A stretch of 64,000 nucleotides of DNA from Rhizobiales bacterium TNE-4 (GTDB taxonomy: Bacteria > Pseudomonadota > Alphaproteobacteria > Rhizobiales > Beijerinckiaceae): assembly GCA_019083985.1 (NCBI GenBank), contig JAHRCV010000005.1, positions 62,001 through 126,000 of the forward strand, written 5' to 3'. Position 1 is the first letter of the stretch. Every line of letters begins with the position of its first letter. Made by a program: the position numbers and the translations under genes. The notes beneath the pieces are model-generated. The model was given only the letters and a program-made list of their open reading frames with translations. It made no database searches and was not told the DNA's origin. Shown here one piece after another: positions 1 to 8,764 of this stretch.

Positions 1-812
1 GCGATGGCGTCTGGTACGGTCTTGAATAAAAGAGCGCTGAACAAGATCACCCAGAGAAGCTGGACGTAAGACAGCGGGGCTAAGCGCGACGCTGGCAAAT
101 AATGATAAGCCGCGACGATCAAGAGCTGACCGATCGATCCCGCGAAGGCAACCCCCATCAACGGCCAGACCATGCGGGCCGTCGGCCATGAAAAATCAAA
201 GCCGAGTGCAACGGTCGCACCCAGAAGCCCATAGAGCGCTGTGTAACACGCTGTCACGCGCCGGGATTCCGTCGCACTCATGAATTTGGTTGCGAGCAAA
301 GCCGCAGCCCATGTCGCCGCTGTCAGAATGGGAAAGAGCGCAGCCCAACCGAAGCCGCCTTCTCCGGGCCGCACGATGAAGAGCACGCCCGCAAAACCTG
401 TCATCGCCGCCACCCAATGCGAGCGCGATACCGCTTCTCCCAGAAGCAGCGACGAGAAAACCACGACGATGAGCGGCGCGACGAAGGCAATCGCCGACGC
501 GTTGGCAACCGGCACCCAAATAAGACCGATGGCAAACAAGAAGCTGGCGAGAAACACGCAGATCGCGCGCAACGCCTGAAGCCATGGCGCGCTTGTGCTC
601 CGCAATGAAACGGGTCGCCCCATGAACAAGAGTGGCACCGTAATCAGCGTGAATGCTGCGTAGCGGGCAAAAATCACCAGCCGCGGCGAAATTTCGCTCA
701 CCACATAGCGGGTTAGCGTGTCTGAAATAGCGAGCGAAAATGTAGCGAGGAGAATAAGCCCAACGCCGAACACGCGATTGCGGCGCTCGCCTTTTAGAAT
801 CGGAAAACCCAC
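1..812 (-). CDS. DMT-superfamily (EamA) transporter, 3' end cut by the window
   Basis: About 270 codons of a hydrophobic protein are visible and the reading frame runs off the left edge, so the C-terminus is missing. The deduced chain has a run of helices typical of drug/metabolite transporters of the EamA type: an N-terminal helix after a short basic start, then GRPVSLRS, a VANASAIAFVAPL segment and an LLGEAVSRSHWVA segment. The last pattern is a classic EamA helix 4/5 boundary. The start is GTG at 812, the only initiation codon between an upstream in-frame TAA (843-845) and the first conserved helix. The purine-rich GAGCGGGGC lies just before it. The gene follows ycjF by about 100 bases on the same strand and may be the tail of that operon. 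Substrate unknown; an inner-membrane exporter of small metabolites is usual for the family. Confidence 0.8.
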   Translation of the reverse strand, partial: MGFPILKGERRNRVFGVGLILLATFSLAISDTLTRYVVSEISPRLVIFARYAAFTLITVPLLFMGRPVSLRSTSAPWLQALRAICVFLASFLFAIGLIWVPVANASAIAFVAPLIVVVFSSLLLGEAVSRSHWVAAMTGFAGVLFIVRPGEGGFGWAALFPILTAATWAAALLATKFMSATESRRVTACYTALYGLLGATVALGFDFSWPTARMVWPLMGVAFAGSIGQLLIVAAYHYLPASRLAPLSYVQLLWVILFSALLFKTVPDAI

Positions 813-908
813 TGTCGCCCCGCTCGTCTCAACGCACCGAGTTTACCCTGCGCAAGGCGTTCGGGAACTGCCTCATCCGCGCGCCGGGGGCAGAGCTGTC
901 ATGCATTC

Positions 909-1895
909 TCACGCGTCGCTGTCTTTCGCGGGCGCGCTCTTAAAGAGATTGCTGGCAAGATCAGACAGGTTCGGCGGCGGCAAGGCGACAAAAGGTAAGG
1001 GTCGGCAGACTTCAATGGCAGCAAGCCCAACGCGCGCTGTCATCAGCCCGTTGATCACACCTTCACCAAGCCGCGCTGACAATTTCGCCGCGAGCCCCTG
1101 CCCTACCATTTGCTGCACGAGCGTGTCGCCAATCGCGATCCCACCCGTTACAGCAAGATGCGCAATGACCGCGCGCGCGACGCGCCAAAAGCCAATCAAA
1201 CCGAGCCCGGCCCCGTAGAGTTCGGCGATGCGGCGAATGAGGCGCAGTGATTGCCCGATAACAAAAGCAACATCGATCAAAGCGCGCGGTGAAACCGCCG
1301 TCACGACGGAGACGCGTTTGGCCGCTTGGATCACGAGCATGCGCGCTTCAGCATCAAGCGTCGTCATCAAATCACGCTCGACCACGGTGAGAAGGTCGCG
1401 TCCATCGATGACCGCCCCGCGTGTCGCCTCCACAGCCCGCCGCCCGCGCGCCGTATCAGGCCGCTTGGCATAGAGTGAAACAAGCGCATCGCGCACACTC
1501 CGCGCTTCGGCGGCATTGTCGGTATCAAGCACATCAAGCGCGCGCGCTTTCAGCTTGGCAAGACTGCCGAGCCGCCAGAGTGCGCCGAGCTCGCGACCGA
1601 CAAAACCCAATGCTCCAATGGCTGCCAGAATGGCGAGCGCCAACGCAACCCAGCCCAAGACCGGTTCGCGCGCGAAAAGGTCTACGATGAAACGTTCGAC
1701 CGAAATGCCTAATGCGAGAAAAGCGAGCCCCGAGATGGCGCCCAAAAACAGCGTGCCGAAGCGGCGTGGCTTGACGGGCGGCGGGACGATCACAGGGAGC
1801 GCAGCATCATCGGCCAGCGCCACCGGCTCCGGCAGTGTGCTGATTGTCACGCGCGGATCGTCTGGCGCAAAGGCCCGTGGCTTGATGGCGCTCAT
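909..1895 (-). CDS. YcjF-like DUF697 inner-membrane protein (TIGR01620 type)
   Basis: This 328-residue protein starts with a proline-rich cytoplasmic stretch (about 1-44). Two hydrophobic helices follow at about 46-66 and 78-100, then a long region rich in Ala, Arg and Leu with further hydrophobic segments near 210-280. This is the layout of the YcjF/DUF697 family, which almost always accompanies YcjX. Its start codon overlaps the end of ycjX by four bases (1892-1895), so translation is probably coupled. The family has no established biochemical role; it is associated with envelope stress responses in enterobacteria. The pairing with ycjX is the best support for the call. Confidence 0.85.
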   Translation of the reverse strand: MSAIKPRAFAPDDPRVTISTLPEPVALADDAALPVIVPPPVKPRRFGTLFLGAISGLAFLALGISVERFIVDLFAREPVLGWVALALAILAAIGALGFVGRELGALWRLGSLAKLKARALDVLDTDNAAEARSVRDALVSLYAKRPDTARGRRAVEATRGAVIDGRDLLTVVERDLMTTLDAEARMLVIQAAKRVSVVTAVSPRALIDVAFVIGQSLRLIRRIAELYGAGLGLIGFWRVARAVIAHLAVTGGIAIGDTLVQQMVGQGLAAKLSARLGEGVINGLMTARVGLAAIEVCRPLPFVALPPPNLSDLASNLFKSAPAKDSDA

Positions 1896-3334
1896 GGGAG
1901 CTGATCTCCGATGAGGAATTCGAGCGCGCGATCAAGGCGGATATGCGGCAGCGGAAAGCCGCGGTCCTGTGCTTCGATCAGCGGCGGCCGAAAACGGACG
2001 AATTGCATAGACCCTTTCGGGAAACCGCTATCGATCGCCAATTCAGGCTTGGCAGGCAAATCGCCGGGAAAGATCACGGCTTCGCGTATGCCATCGAAGA
2101 CCACATCGCCGATGACTTCCCCTTTGAGTGGCACCCCCGCAATCGCTGGCAGAACTGTGGAACCATCGCGCACATCTGCTTCGCGCGTCGCGCGCACAGA
2201 GGCGAGCGCAATCACATCGATACGCGCGCCGCTATCGCCGATCCGCCGCATCGAGCGCTCGACGATGAGCCGCAAAATCGCCTCCAACCGATCATGACTG
2301 ACAGAATTGAGGTGATCGGCTTTGGTCGCGGCAAACAACACGCGATCAATCTTCGGACGGAACCAATCGGTCCAGAAGGAATCGGCCCCTGTGCGGAATG
2401 CGCCGAGAATATCGTCAAGCGCGATGCGTAGATCGGCGACCGCGTCCGGGCCAGCATTGAGTGCATAAAGCACATCGACGAGAACGATCTGCCGATCGAG
2501 CCGCGCAAAATGATCACGGAAAAACGGCTTCACCACATGATCGCGATAGGCATCGTAGCGCCGTGCCATCATGGCAGCGAGCGTGCCACTCTTAATCTCA
2601 CCTGAGACAGGCAGAGGCGCAAAAGTAAGTGCTGGCGCGCCTTCGCGCTCGCCCTGCATCAGAAAATGGCCGGGGGCCAACCGTGCGATGATCGTCGGAT
2701 CATCACGCATGGCTACAAGGCTCTGGCGGAAAAGCTCTGCGATCCGCTGCGCCTCGATTTCATCCGCTTTGCCAGCGGCGCCCGCTTCAGCAGCCTGCAA
2801 AAAAGCGGTTGCGTGTTTCAAACGTTGCGGCGTGCGGCAGGCCGCAAGCGTGTGTCGTGACCACGTCGCATAATCCTGCTTCAGCAATGGCAGATCGAGC
2901 AGCCATTCACCGGGATAGTCGACAAGATCGAGCGTGAGACGTTTTGGTCCACGCCGCCAACCGCTCTTCGATTCATAATCGATGACGAGACGTAATTCGG
3001 CGATCGCCCGCGTTGAGTGGGGCCAATGCCGGTCTGCACCTAAGAAGGCATCAAGATGCGCCTCATAGGCAAAGCGCGGCACCTGATCATCCGGTTGCGG
3101 CGCGAGTTCTGCACCAGCAACACGACCTTCCGCCATGGCAGTGAGCACGGGAAACCGTCCTCCGGCCGTCAATGCATGCACGAGCGCGGTGATGAACACG
3201 GTTTTGCCTGCACGCGATAGGCCCGTCACACCAAGCCGGATTTTCGGCTCGATCAGATTGCCCGCTGCATCGCCAATGGCCCGCGCGGCCAATCCAGCTT
3301 CAAAGGCGAGATCGTCGAAAAATCCGCCGGCCAT
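1892..3334 (-). CDS. YcjX-like P-loop NTPase (DUF463)
   Basis: This 480-residue soluble protein has a Walker A motif GLSRAGKT at residues 38-45 and a likely Walker B in LTLDLVDYPGEWLLDLP, as expected for the stress-linked YcjX/DUF463 GTPase-like family. An ATKADHLN segment further on fits the (N/T)KxD guanine-specificity motif. Full family length is present. Its ATG shares one base with the sixA stop (3334), and its own end overlaps ycjF. It therefore sits in the middle of a five-gene overlapping run behind mccB. Function is not established; the YcjX/YcjF pair is generally thought to act at the cytoplasmic membrane. Confidence 0.88.
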   Translation of the reverse strand: MAGGFFDDLAFEAGLAARAIGDAAGNLIEPKIRLGVTGLSRAGKTVFITALVHALTAGGRFPVLTAMAEGRVAGAELAPQPDDQVPRFAYEAHLDAFLGADRHWPHSTRAIAELRLVIDYESKSGWRRGPKRLTLDLVDYPGEWLLDLPLLKQDYATWSRHTLAACRTPQRLKHATAFLQAAEAGAAGKADEIEAQRIAELFRQSLVAMRDDPTIIARLAPGHFLMQGEREGAPALTFAPLPVSGEIKSGTLAAMMARRYDAYRDHVVKPFFRDHFARLDRQIVLVDVLYALNAGPDAVADLRIALDDILGAFRTGADSFWTDWFRPKIDRVLFAATKADHLNSVSHDRLEAILRLIVERSMRRIGDSGARIDVIALASVRATREADVRDGSTVLPAIAGVPLKGEVIGDVVFDGIREAVIFPGDLPAKPELAIDSGFPKGSMQFVRFRPPLIEAQDRGFPLPHIRLDRALEFLIGDQLP

Positions 3335-3843
3335 CAGCGCCCCGGCATCGGCAGGCAGAAGCGATCAAGCCGCGCCATGTTGGGCTGAATGTCGTGCCAA
3401 TCCTCAATATCAAAATCGAGCACAGCCAAGGCTGCGGGCGCGAAATGGTCTTTCATCCGCGCATAAGCATAACGATCACCAAAGCCGACACTGGATGTCG
3501 CAAAATCTTCGATCCCGGGATTATGCGCACACACCAAAAGCGTCCGCTGCGTGCCACCGCGCGCTTTCACGATGGCGCGCAAACCTTCTGCGTCAGCATC
3601 ATACATCGCGTCATCAAAGACGGTGTCAACGGAACCCAAGGGTTGCGACGCCAGTGCCCATGTCTGCCGTGTCCGCAGCGCGGGCGAGACCAATGCAAGA
3701 TCTGGCCATAATTGCTCGTCTTTCAAATAGACGCCAGTGTCAGCAGCTTCCGCTTCGCCACGCGCATCTAGAGCTCGATCGAAATCGGGGGCCGCATCAT
3801 GCGGCACCGCCTTCGCATGGCGCAGCAGGATCAAGCGCTTCAT
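3334..3843 (-). CDS. sixA: SixA-type histidine phosphatase
   Basis: This 169-residue member of the histidine phosphatase (phosphoglycerate mutase-like) superfamily carries the catalytic RHAK motif at residues 8-11 (His9 is the phospho-acceptor) and the second conserved His in VCAHNPGIED. It also has the small size and acidic ALDARGEAEA helix of the SixA group. SixA removes phosphate from histidine-phosphotransfer (HPt) domains; in proteobacteria it acts on ArcB or on PTS-type phosphohistidines. The start overlaps the moxR stop by one base and the end overlaps the ycjX start by one base. A stand-alone Hpt protein is encoded at 23717-24121, but there is no sequence evidence that the two interact. 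Confidence 0.85.
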   Translation of the reverse strand: MKRLILLRHAKAVPHDAAPDFDRALDARGEAEAADTGVYLKDEQLWPDLALVSPALRTRQTWALASQPLGSVDTVFDDAMYDADAEGLRAIVKARGGTQRTLLVCAHNPGIEDFATSSVGFGDRYAYARMKDHFAPAALAVLDFDIEDWHDIQPNMARLDRFCLPMPGR

Positions 3844-4700
3844 CAGCCGCGCTCCCGCCTGTTCATGAAGGCGAGACGCTCGAACAAATGGACATCCTGC
3901 TCATTCTTCAAAAGCGCACCATGCAAGGGCGGGATGAGCTTTTTGGGATCACGCTCCATCAACAATTCTGGCCCGATCTCTTCCGACAGCAATAATTTCA
4001 GCCAATCAAGCAGTTCCGACGTCGATGGTTTTTTCTTAAGCCCCGGCACGTCCCGGATCTCGAAGAACAAGGCCAGCGCCTCAGCGACAAGGCGCTTCTT
4101 GATGTTCGGGAAATGCACCGCGACGATATCTTCCATCGTCTCGCGATCGGGGAATTTGATGAAATGGAAGAAGCAACGACGCAAAAACGCGTCCGGCAAT
4201 TCCTTCTCATTGTTTGAGGTGATGACAACGATCGGCCGCTGCCGTGCCTTGATCGTCTCACCGGTCTCGTAAACAAAAAATTCCATTCGGTCGAGTTCGA
4301 GCAAGAGATCGTTAGGGAACTCAATATCGGCCTTGTCGATTTCATCGATCAGCAAAACTGGCCGCGTCTCGCTCGCGAAGGCCTGCCAGAGCTTGCCCTG
4401 ACGAATATAATTTTTGATATCAGAGACACGCGGATCACCGAGCTGGCTGTCGCGCAAGCGCGAGACCGCATCATATTCATAAAGCCCTTGCGCGGCTTTC
4501 GTTGTGGATTTGATATGCCATGTCAGGAGCGGCGCGTTGAGCGCACGCGCAATCTCTTCCGCCAGCACAGTTTTTCCTGTGCCCGGTTCACCCTTGATCA
4601 GAAGCGGCCGTTCCAGCGTGATCGCGGCATTCACGGCGACTTTGAGATCGGGCGTGGCGATATAATTCTCGGTTCCGTCAAAACGCATCATTCGGTCCAT
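3843..4700 (-). CDS. MoxR/CoxD-like AAA+ ATPase
   Basis: This 285-residue AAA+ protein has Walker A GEPGTGKT at residues 37-44, Walker B VLLIDEIDKA at about 112-121, a sensor-1 segment VVITSNNEKELP and an arginine-finger region AFLRRCFFHFIKFP. This is the arrangement of MoxR-family chaperone ATPases such as CoxD. These proteins normally work with a von Willebrand factor A partner to mature metalloenzymes or insert cofactors, and the partner is usually encoded next door. Here the neighbours are mccB (one-base TAATG overlap at 4700) and sixA (one-base overlap at 3843). The only VWA/CoxE-like gene is 15 kb away at 19789-20964. Family assignment is firm; client protein unknown. Confidence 0.9.
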   Translation of the reverse strand: MDRMMRFDGTENYIATPDLKVAVNAAITLERPLLIKGEPGTGKTVLAEEIARALNAPLLTWHIKSTTKAAQGLYEYDAVSRLRDSQLGDPRVSDIKNYIRQGKLWQAFASETRPVLLIDEIDKADIEFPNDLLLELDRMEFFVYETGETIKARQRPIVVITSNNEKELPDAFLRRCFFHFIKFPDRETMEDIVAVHFPNIKKRLVAEALALFFEIRDVPGLKKKPSTSELLDWLKLLLSEEIGPELLMERDPKKLIPPLHGALLKNEQDVHLFERLAFMNRRERG

Positions 4701-6307
4701 TACATGCGGAACACGCCAAAGCGTGTGTCAGGAATTGGGGCATTGAGCGTGGCTGAAAAGGCCAAGGCCAGCACGCGCCGTGTTTCGGATGGCAGGATGA
4801 TGCCATCGTCCCACAAACGCGCGGACGCGTAATAGGGATTGCCCTCTTCCTCATATTTCGCGCGGATCGGTGCCTTGAAGGCTTCTTCGTCCTTGGCGCT
4901 CCAATTCTTGCCTTCGGCCTTGAGATTATCCTTGCGGATGGTCGCGAGCACGCTTGCCGCCTGTTCGCCGCCCATCACGGAGATGCGTGCATTCGGCCAC
5001 ATGAACAAGAAGCGCGGCGAATAGGCCCGGCCGCACATGCCGTAATTGCCAGCCCCGAAGGAACCGCCAACAACGAGCGTAATCTTCGGCACCTGCGCAG
5101 TGGCCACAGCGGTCACCAACTTGGCGCCGTCTTTTGCAATGCCGCCCGATTCATATTGGCGGCCCACCATGAAGCCGGAAATATTCTGCAGGAACAGTAG
5201 CGGAATTTTGCGTTGCGCGCAGAGTTCGATGAAATGCGCGCCCTTCACCGCACTCTCGGAGAAGAGAATGCCATTATTCCCGATGATGCCGATTGGCATG
5301 CCCCAGAGATGGGCAAAGCCGGTGACAAGTGTTGTGCCATACAGCGCCTTGAACTCATCAAATTCGGAGCCGTCGACAAGCCGCGCGATCACTTCACGAA
5401 TGTCATATTGCTTCTTGAGGTCGGTCGGGACCAAAGCCTCAAGATCGGCCGCGTCATACAGGGGCTCACGCGGATCGCGCAGCACCACCGTCTCAGGCTT
5501 GCGCGTGTTGAGATTGGCAACGATGGATCGCGCAATCTGTAACGCATGCGCATCATCCATGGCGTAATGGTCGGCAACGCCAGAGACGCGCGCATGCACA
5601 TCAGCACCGCCTAAATCTTCAGCCGACACTTCTTCACCCGTGGCCGCTTTCACAAGCGGCGGGCCACCAAGAAAGATCGTGCCTTGCTTGCGCACGATCA
5701 CTGTCTCATCCGACATGGCCGGGACATAGGCGCCACCCGCCGTGCATGAACCCATCACCACAGCGATTTGCGGAATGCCCATCGCCGATAGATTGGCTTG
5801 GTTGAAAAAGATGCGGCCGAAATGCTCGCGATCCGGAAACACATCGGTCTGATGCGGCAGGTTCGCACCACCGGAATCGACCAGATAGACGCAAGGCAGC
5901 CGGTTCTCGCGCGCGATCTCTTGCGCCCGCAAATGCTTCTTCACTGTCAGCGGATAATAGGTGCCGCCTTTCACGGTGGAATCATTGCAAACGATCATCA
6001 CCTCGCGGCCCGAGACGCGGCCAATGCCGGTGATCAGCCCTGCCCCGGCGATGGCCTCGTCATAGACGCCATGGGCCGCCAAGCCACCGAGTTCGAGAAA
6101 GGGCGCACCGGGATCGAGCAAATGGGCAACACGATCGCGCGGGAGGAGTTTGCCTCGCGCCACATGACGCTCGCGGGCTTTTTCTGGCCCACCCAAGGCT
6201 GTCTCAGCCCGCTTGGCCTTGAGATCGGCAGCCATCGCCGCCCATTCATTCCGATTGACCCCGGCATCGACGCGCGACGGATCGAAAGACGATGACAGAA
6301 CGGCCAA
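4700..6307 (-). CDS. mccB: methylcrotonyl-CoA carboxylase, carboxyltransferase (beta) subunit
   Basis: A 535-residue carboxyltransferase, the usual MccB length. The segments [48 protein letters not shown] and the C-terminal [16 protein letters not shown] match the methylcrotonyl-CoA carboxylase beta group rather than propionyl-CoA carboxylase beta. The enzyme transfers CO2 from biotin to 3-methylcrotonyl-CoA in leucine breakdown. The biotin-carrying alpha subunit (mccA) and the hydratase/lyase genes normally found beside it are not here. Isovaleryl-CoA dehydrogenase, the preceding pathway step, lies 4 kb away at 10462-11634. The gene leads a run of overlapping genes (MoxR, SixA, YcjX, YcjF). 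An inverted repeat lies about 150 bases upstream of the start. Confidence 0.92.
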   Translation of the reverse strand: MAVLSSSFDPSRVDAGVNRNEWAAMAADLKAKRAETALGGPEKARERHVARGKLLPRDRVAHLLDPGAPFLELGGLAAHGVYDEAIAGAGLITGIGRVSGREVMIVCNDSTVKGGTYYPLTVKKHLRAQEIARENRLPCVYLVDSGGANLPHQTDVFPDREHFGRIFFNQANLSAMGIPQIAVVMGSCTAGGAYVPAMSDETVIVRKQGTIFLGGPPLVKAATGEEVSAEDLGGADVHARVSGVADHYAMDDAHALQIARSIVANLNTRKPETVVLRDPREPLYDAADLEALVPTDLKKQYDIREVIARLVDGSEFDEFKALYGTTLVTGFAHLWGMPIGIIGNNGILFSESAVKGAHFIELCAQRKIPLLFLQNISGFMVGRQYESGGIAKDGAKLVTAVATAQVPKITLVVGGSFGAGNYGMCGRAYSPRFLFMWPNARISVMGGEQAASVLATIRKDNLKAEGKNWSAKDEEAFKAPIRAKYEEEGNPYYASARLWDDGIILPSETRRVLALAFSATLNAPIPDTRFGVFRM

Positions 6308-6459
6308 GCTTATCCCCTACGCTGAAGGCTATACCCGGATATTGCCCGATCGAGCAGCGGACGACAAACGCTCTCGTGCCTGCCGGTTCCTTTATCGCAA
6401 GTTAGACCACATCGCCGCATCTTGCCGTCCAAAGCATTGGCGATGGCAATAAGCTCTTA

Positions 6460-6497
6460 GTTATTAAATCAAGCCGGACGGCGCTTGATTTAATAAC
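6460..6497. promoter_or_regulatory. perfect 15-bp AT-rich inverted repeat between rhodanese gene and mccB
   Basis: Arms 6460-6474 and 6483-6497 are exact reverse complements (GTTATTAAATCAAGC) around an 8-base spacer. The arms are strikingly AT-rich for this GC-rich region. The element lies 153 bases upstream of the mccB start and downstream of the rhodanese gene, both read on the minus strand. No T-run follows in either direction, so a factor-independent terminator is unlikely by the usual criteria. A regulator-binding site or an RNA hairpin in the mccB leader fits better. The rest of 6308-6578 shows no gene. Confidence 0.55.
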
Positions 6498-6578
6498 CCA
6501 TTTTGTTGCTCTGCCGCCTAAATCAGCGAAAACTCTGCAGCGAAGCGCTGAGGCTGAAGCTTATGGCGTGGGCGCCTT

Positions 6579-6977
6579 TTAGGCACTGCCCTCTACAACC
6601 CCGCCCGCCTTTTTCCACGCGCCGAAGCCGCCCTCGATATGGGCGACCGGCTTGAGACCCATCTCTTGCGCAGCCGCCGCCGCCAGCGCCGAGCGCCATC
6701 CGCCACCGCAGAAGAAGACGAACTTCTTGTCCTCGGCGAAAATGGGCTTGTGATAGGGGCTTTCGGGATCAATCCAGAATTCCAGCATCCCGCGCGGACA
6801 ATGGAAGGCCCCGGGGATCTTACCCTCGCGCTCAAGCTCGCGCGGGTCGCGCAAATCGACGAGAACCACATCCTTCTGGCCGACCAGCGCCTTGGCTGCT
6901 TCAGTCGGAATCGTTTCAATCTTGCTATTGGCTTCGGCAACGAGGGCCTTGAAACCCTTGGTGATGGTCTGCGCCAT
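6579..6977 (-). CDS. rhodanese-like sulfurtransferase
   Basis: This single-domain 132-residue rhodanese has the motif VVLVDLRDPREL and an active-site loop starting at Cys90 (FFCGGGWRS). The loop sequence CGGGWRS is typical of a common alphaproteobacterial rhodanese group. Persulfide transfer from Cys90 is expected; the physiological donor and acceptor are unknown. There is no signal peptide, so it is cytoplasmic. It is a stand-alone gene, separated from mccB by 271 bases that contain the inverted repeat at 6460-6497, and divergent from the DUF599 gene at 7121. A second, different rhodanese is encoded at 43012-43335. Confidence 0.88.
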   Translation of the reverse strand: MAQTITKGFKALVAEANSKIETIPTEAAKALVGQKDVVLVDLRDPRELEREGKIPGAFHCPRGMLEFWIDPESPYHKPIFAEDKKFVFFCGGGWRSALAAAAAQEMGLKPVAHIEGGFGAWKKAGGVVEGSA

Positions 6978-7120
6978 AATTGTCTCTCCCCGGTTGCGGG
7001 TGAATGTGGGGTTGCCGAGCCAAACTGGTCAAGCGTTTCTCCCGTTCCGCCGGGGCCCGCAAATCCTTAGACTAACGCCCGAGACGGAATGAGATTCGGT
7101 CAAAGGAACTGGGCAAGCGC

Positions 7121-7840
7121 ATGGCAGAGATGGCAATCGGGTGGCTCGATGCGGCGGCGCTCGTCTTTTTCGTGGCCGCGTGGACGCTTTATCACAAGCT
7201 TTTGGAAAGCCGCCGTTTCGGCCGTCTCAGCCTGAACGCCCTGATGCATCGCTACCGGATGGCGTGGATGGACGAAATGCTCCACCGCGAGGTGCGGATC
7301 ATCGACACACAGATCATGGCGAGCCTGCAAAACGGCACCGCCTTTTTCGCCTCCACCTCGCTGTTTGTGGTCGGCGGCTCACTGGCATTGCTGCGCGCGG
7401 CGGACGATGTACTGCGCATTTTCGGCGATCTGCCGCTCTCCATCCCCGCAAGCCGCGCCGTCTGGGAAATGAAGGTCATCGGACTGACCGTGATCTTCGT
7501 CTACGCCTTTTTCAAATTCGCCTGGTCCTATCGGCTGTTCAATTATGCCGCGATCCTGATCGGCGCGACGCCCTCGGGCGACAGAGCCAAGACGCCCGAA
7601 GCGCGTCACCATGTTCTCAGAACAGGCGACGTCATCACCGATGCAGGCCGGCAGTTCAATCGGGGGCAGCGCGCCTTCTTCTTCGCGCTCGCCTATGCGG
7701 CATGGTTCATCTCGCCCTGGGCCATGATCGGCGCGACGGTCGCCGTGCTCTTTGCCATGCTGATGCGGCAATATCGCTCCGCCGCCCATGACGCTATCGT
7801 GGGCCTGTCGCATGGCAAGCCCGCCGACGAACCGGATTGA
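7121..7840 (+). CDS. DUF599 membrane protein
   Basis: This 239-residue protein has four predicted membrane helices: about 8-25, 70-90, 118-140 and 190-215. Between helices 1 and 2 lies a conserved basic segment (RYRMAWMDEMLHREVRIID), and a GDVITDAGRQFNRGQRAFFF segment precedes the last helix. These features are typical of DUF599 proteins, which are widespread in proteobacteria and have no known function. AAAGGA lies 14 bases before the ATG, a rather long spacing; the second ATG at 7130 is an alternative start. The stop overlaps the longer form of the next reading frame, suggesting a small operon with DUF3253 and YbaK genes. Confidence 0.8.
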   Translation: MAEMAIGWLDAAALVFFVAAWTLYHKLLESRRFGRLSLNALMHRYRMAWMDEMLHREVRIIDTQIMASLQNGTAFFASTSLFVVGGSLALLRAADDVLRIFGDLPLSIPASRAVWEMKVIGLTVIFVYAFFKFAWSYRLFNYAAILIGATPSGDRAKTPEARHHVLRTGDVITDAGRQFNRGQRAFFFALAYAAWFISPWAMIGATVAVLFAMLMRQYRSAAHDAIVGLSHGKPADEPD

Positions 7841-7890
7841 ACGACCGCAGCCCCTTGCGGCGCATGGCTCGCCTCTGGCAAAGCGGAGGC

Positions 7891-8166
7891 ATGACTGACG
7901 TGACCCCCTCTGCCGAACAGCTCGAAGAGACCCTCATGGGCCTCGCCGCCGCCCGTGGGCCGGACAAGACCTTCTGTCCGTCAGAAGCCGCGCGTGCCTT
8001 AGGTGGACCGCATCCTGACAGCTGGGGGCCCTTGATGGTCCCGGTACGCCGGATGGCCGTCCGCCTCGCCCATGAGGGGCGGATCGTGATTTACCGGAAG
8101 GGCAAGCCGGTCGACCCTGACGATTTCAAAGGCGTCTACCGGCTCGGCTTACCGCGCAGCGAGTGA
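7891..8166 (+). CDS. DUF3253 protein, small DNA-binding-like
   Basis: A 91-residue protein matching the DUF3253 family: FCPSEAARALGG, a WGPLMVPVRRMAVRLAHEGRI helix-turn-helix-like core and a GVYRLGLP end. The fold is predicted to resemble a winged helix, but the family has no defined role. The start is uncertain. ATG 7891 is preceded directly by GGAGG and begins where family similarity begins. An in-frame ATG at 7837, overlapping the DUF599 stop, would add 18 residues with no family likeness. The gene lies between DUF599 and YbaK genes in one transcriptional direction. Confidence 0.75.
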   Translation: MTDVTPSAEQLEETLMGLAAARGPDKTFCPSEAARALGGPHPDSWGPLMVPVRRMAVRLAHEGRIVIYRKGKPVDPDDFKGVYRLGLPRSE

Positions 8167-8172
8167 CACCCG

Positions 8173-8658
8173 ATGAGCCTTGAGAGCGTCCGCCAATTCT
8201 TCGCCACCCATGCACCCGATATTGAGGTGCTCGTCACCGAGGCGCGCTCAGCGACCGTGGCCGAAGCCGCCGCCGCCCATCACGCCAGCGAGGCGCAGAT
8301 CGCCAAGACGCTGTCCTTCTGGCAGGGCGACCAAGTGGTGCTGATCGTGATGGGTGGCATGGCAAGGCTCGACAACCGCAAATACAAAGATCGCTTCGCG
8401 ACGAAAGCGAAGATGCTCAACGCTGAGGACGTGGTGCAGTGGACCGGCCATCCCATCGGCGGCGTCTGCCCGTTTGGCCTGCCGCATCCACTCAAGATTT
8501 ATTGCGATGAATCGCTGAAGGCCTTCGACGAAGTCATCCCCGCTGCAGGGGCCATCAATGCAGCGGTCCGGATTGCGCCGCTGCGCATGGCGGAGCTCGT
8601 CGGTGCGGAATGGATCGACGTGACGCAGATCACAGCCCCCGCTGACGCTGGCGCATGA
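8173..8658 (+). CDS. YbaK/EbsC-family aminoacyl-tRNA deacylase
   Basis: This 161-residue protein of the YbaK/ProX editing-domain family contains the conserved AQIAKTLSFW lysine segment, LVIMG-like strand (VVLIVMGGMARLDNRKY) and GHPIGGVCPFGLPHPLKIYCD loop. Such proteins hydrolyse mischarged tRNA in trans (for example Cys-tRNA-Pro or Ala-tRNA-Pro). The exact substrate cannot be told from sequence alone. It begins six bases after the DUF3253 stop, so the two are probably co-translated. A hairpin starts within its stop codon, but the T-run of that hairpin faces the opposite strand. Confidence 0.85.
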   Translation: MSLESVRQFFATHAPDIEVLVTEARSATVAEAAAAHHASEAQIAKTLSFWQGDQVVLIVMGGMARLDNRKYKDRFATKAKMLNAEDVVQWTGHPIGGVCPFGLPHPLKIYCDESLKAFDEVIPAAGAINAAVRIAPLRMAELVGAEWIDVTQITAPADAGA

Positions 8659-8684
8659 AAAAGGCGGCCTTCCTCAAGGCCGCC
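8658..8684 (-). terminator. rho-independent terminator for the RraA-family gene
   Basis: Nine-base-pair GC-rich stem (8663-8671 with 8676-8684) and a four-base loop. On the minus strand it is followed by five T residues (complement of 8658-8662). It ends transcripts arriving from the gene at 8765-9469 and may also slow transcripts of ybaK from the other side. Confidence 0.75.
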
Positions 8685-8764
8685 TGAATCTCTGGTTGAA
8701 GTTCTTGAATCAGGCTCTCAATGCGGGAAAAAGAGTCTGAGATCAGAACCTTCCAAGTGATGAT

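Noticed and set aside
4700-6307. Propionyl-CoA carboxylase beta to match pccA
   Set aside because: Motifs and the 535-residue length fit methylcrotonyl-CoA carboxylase beta better, although carboxyltransferases of this group overlap in sequence.
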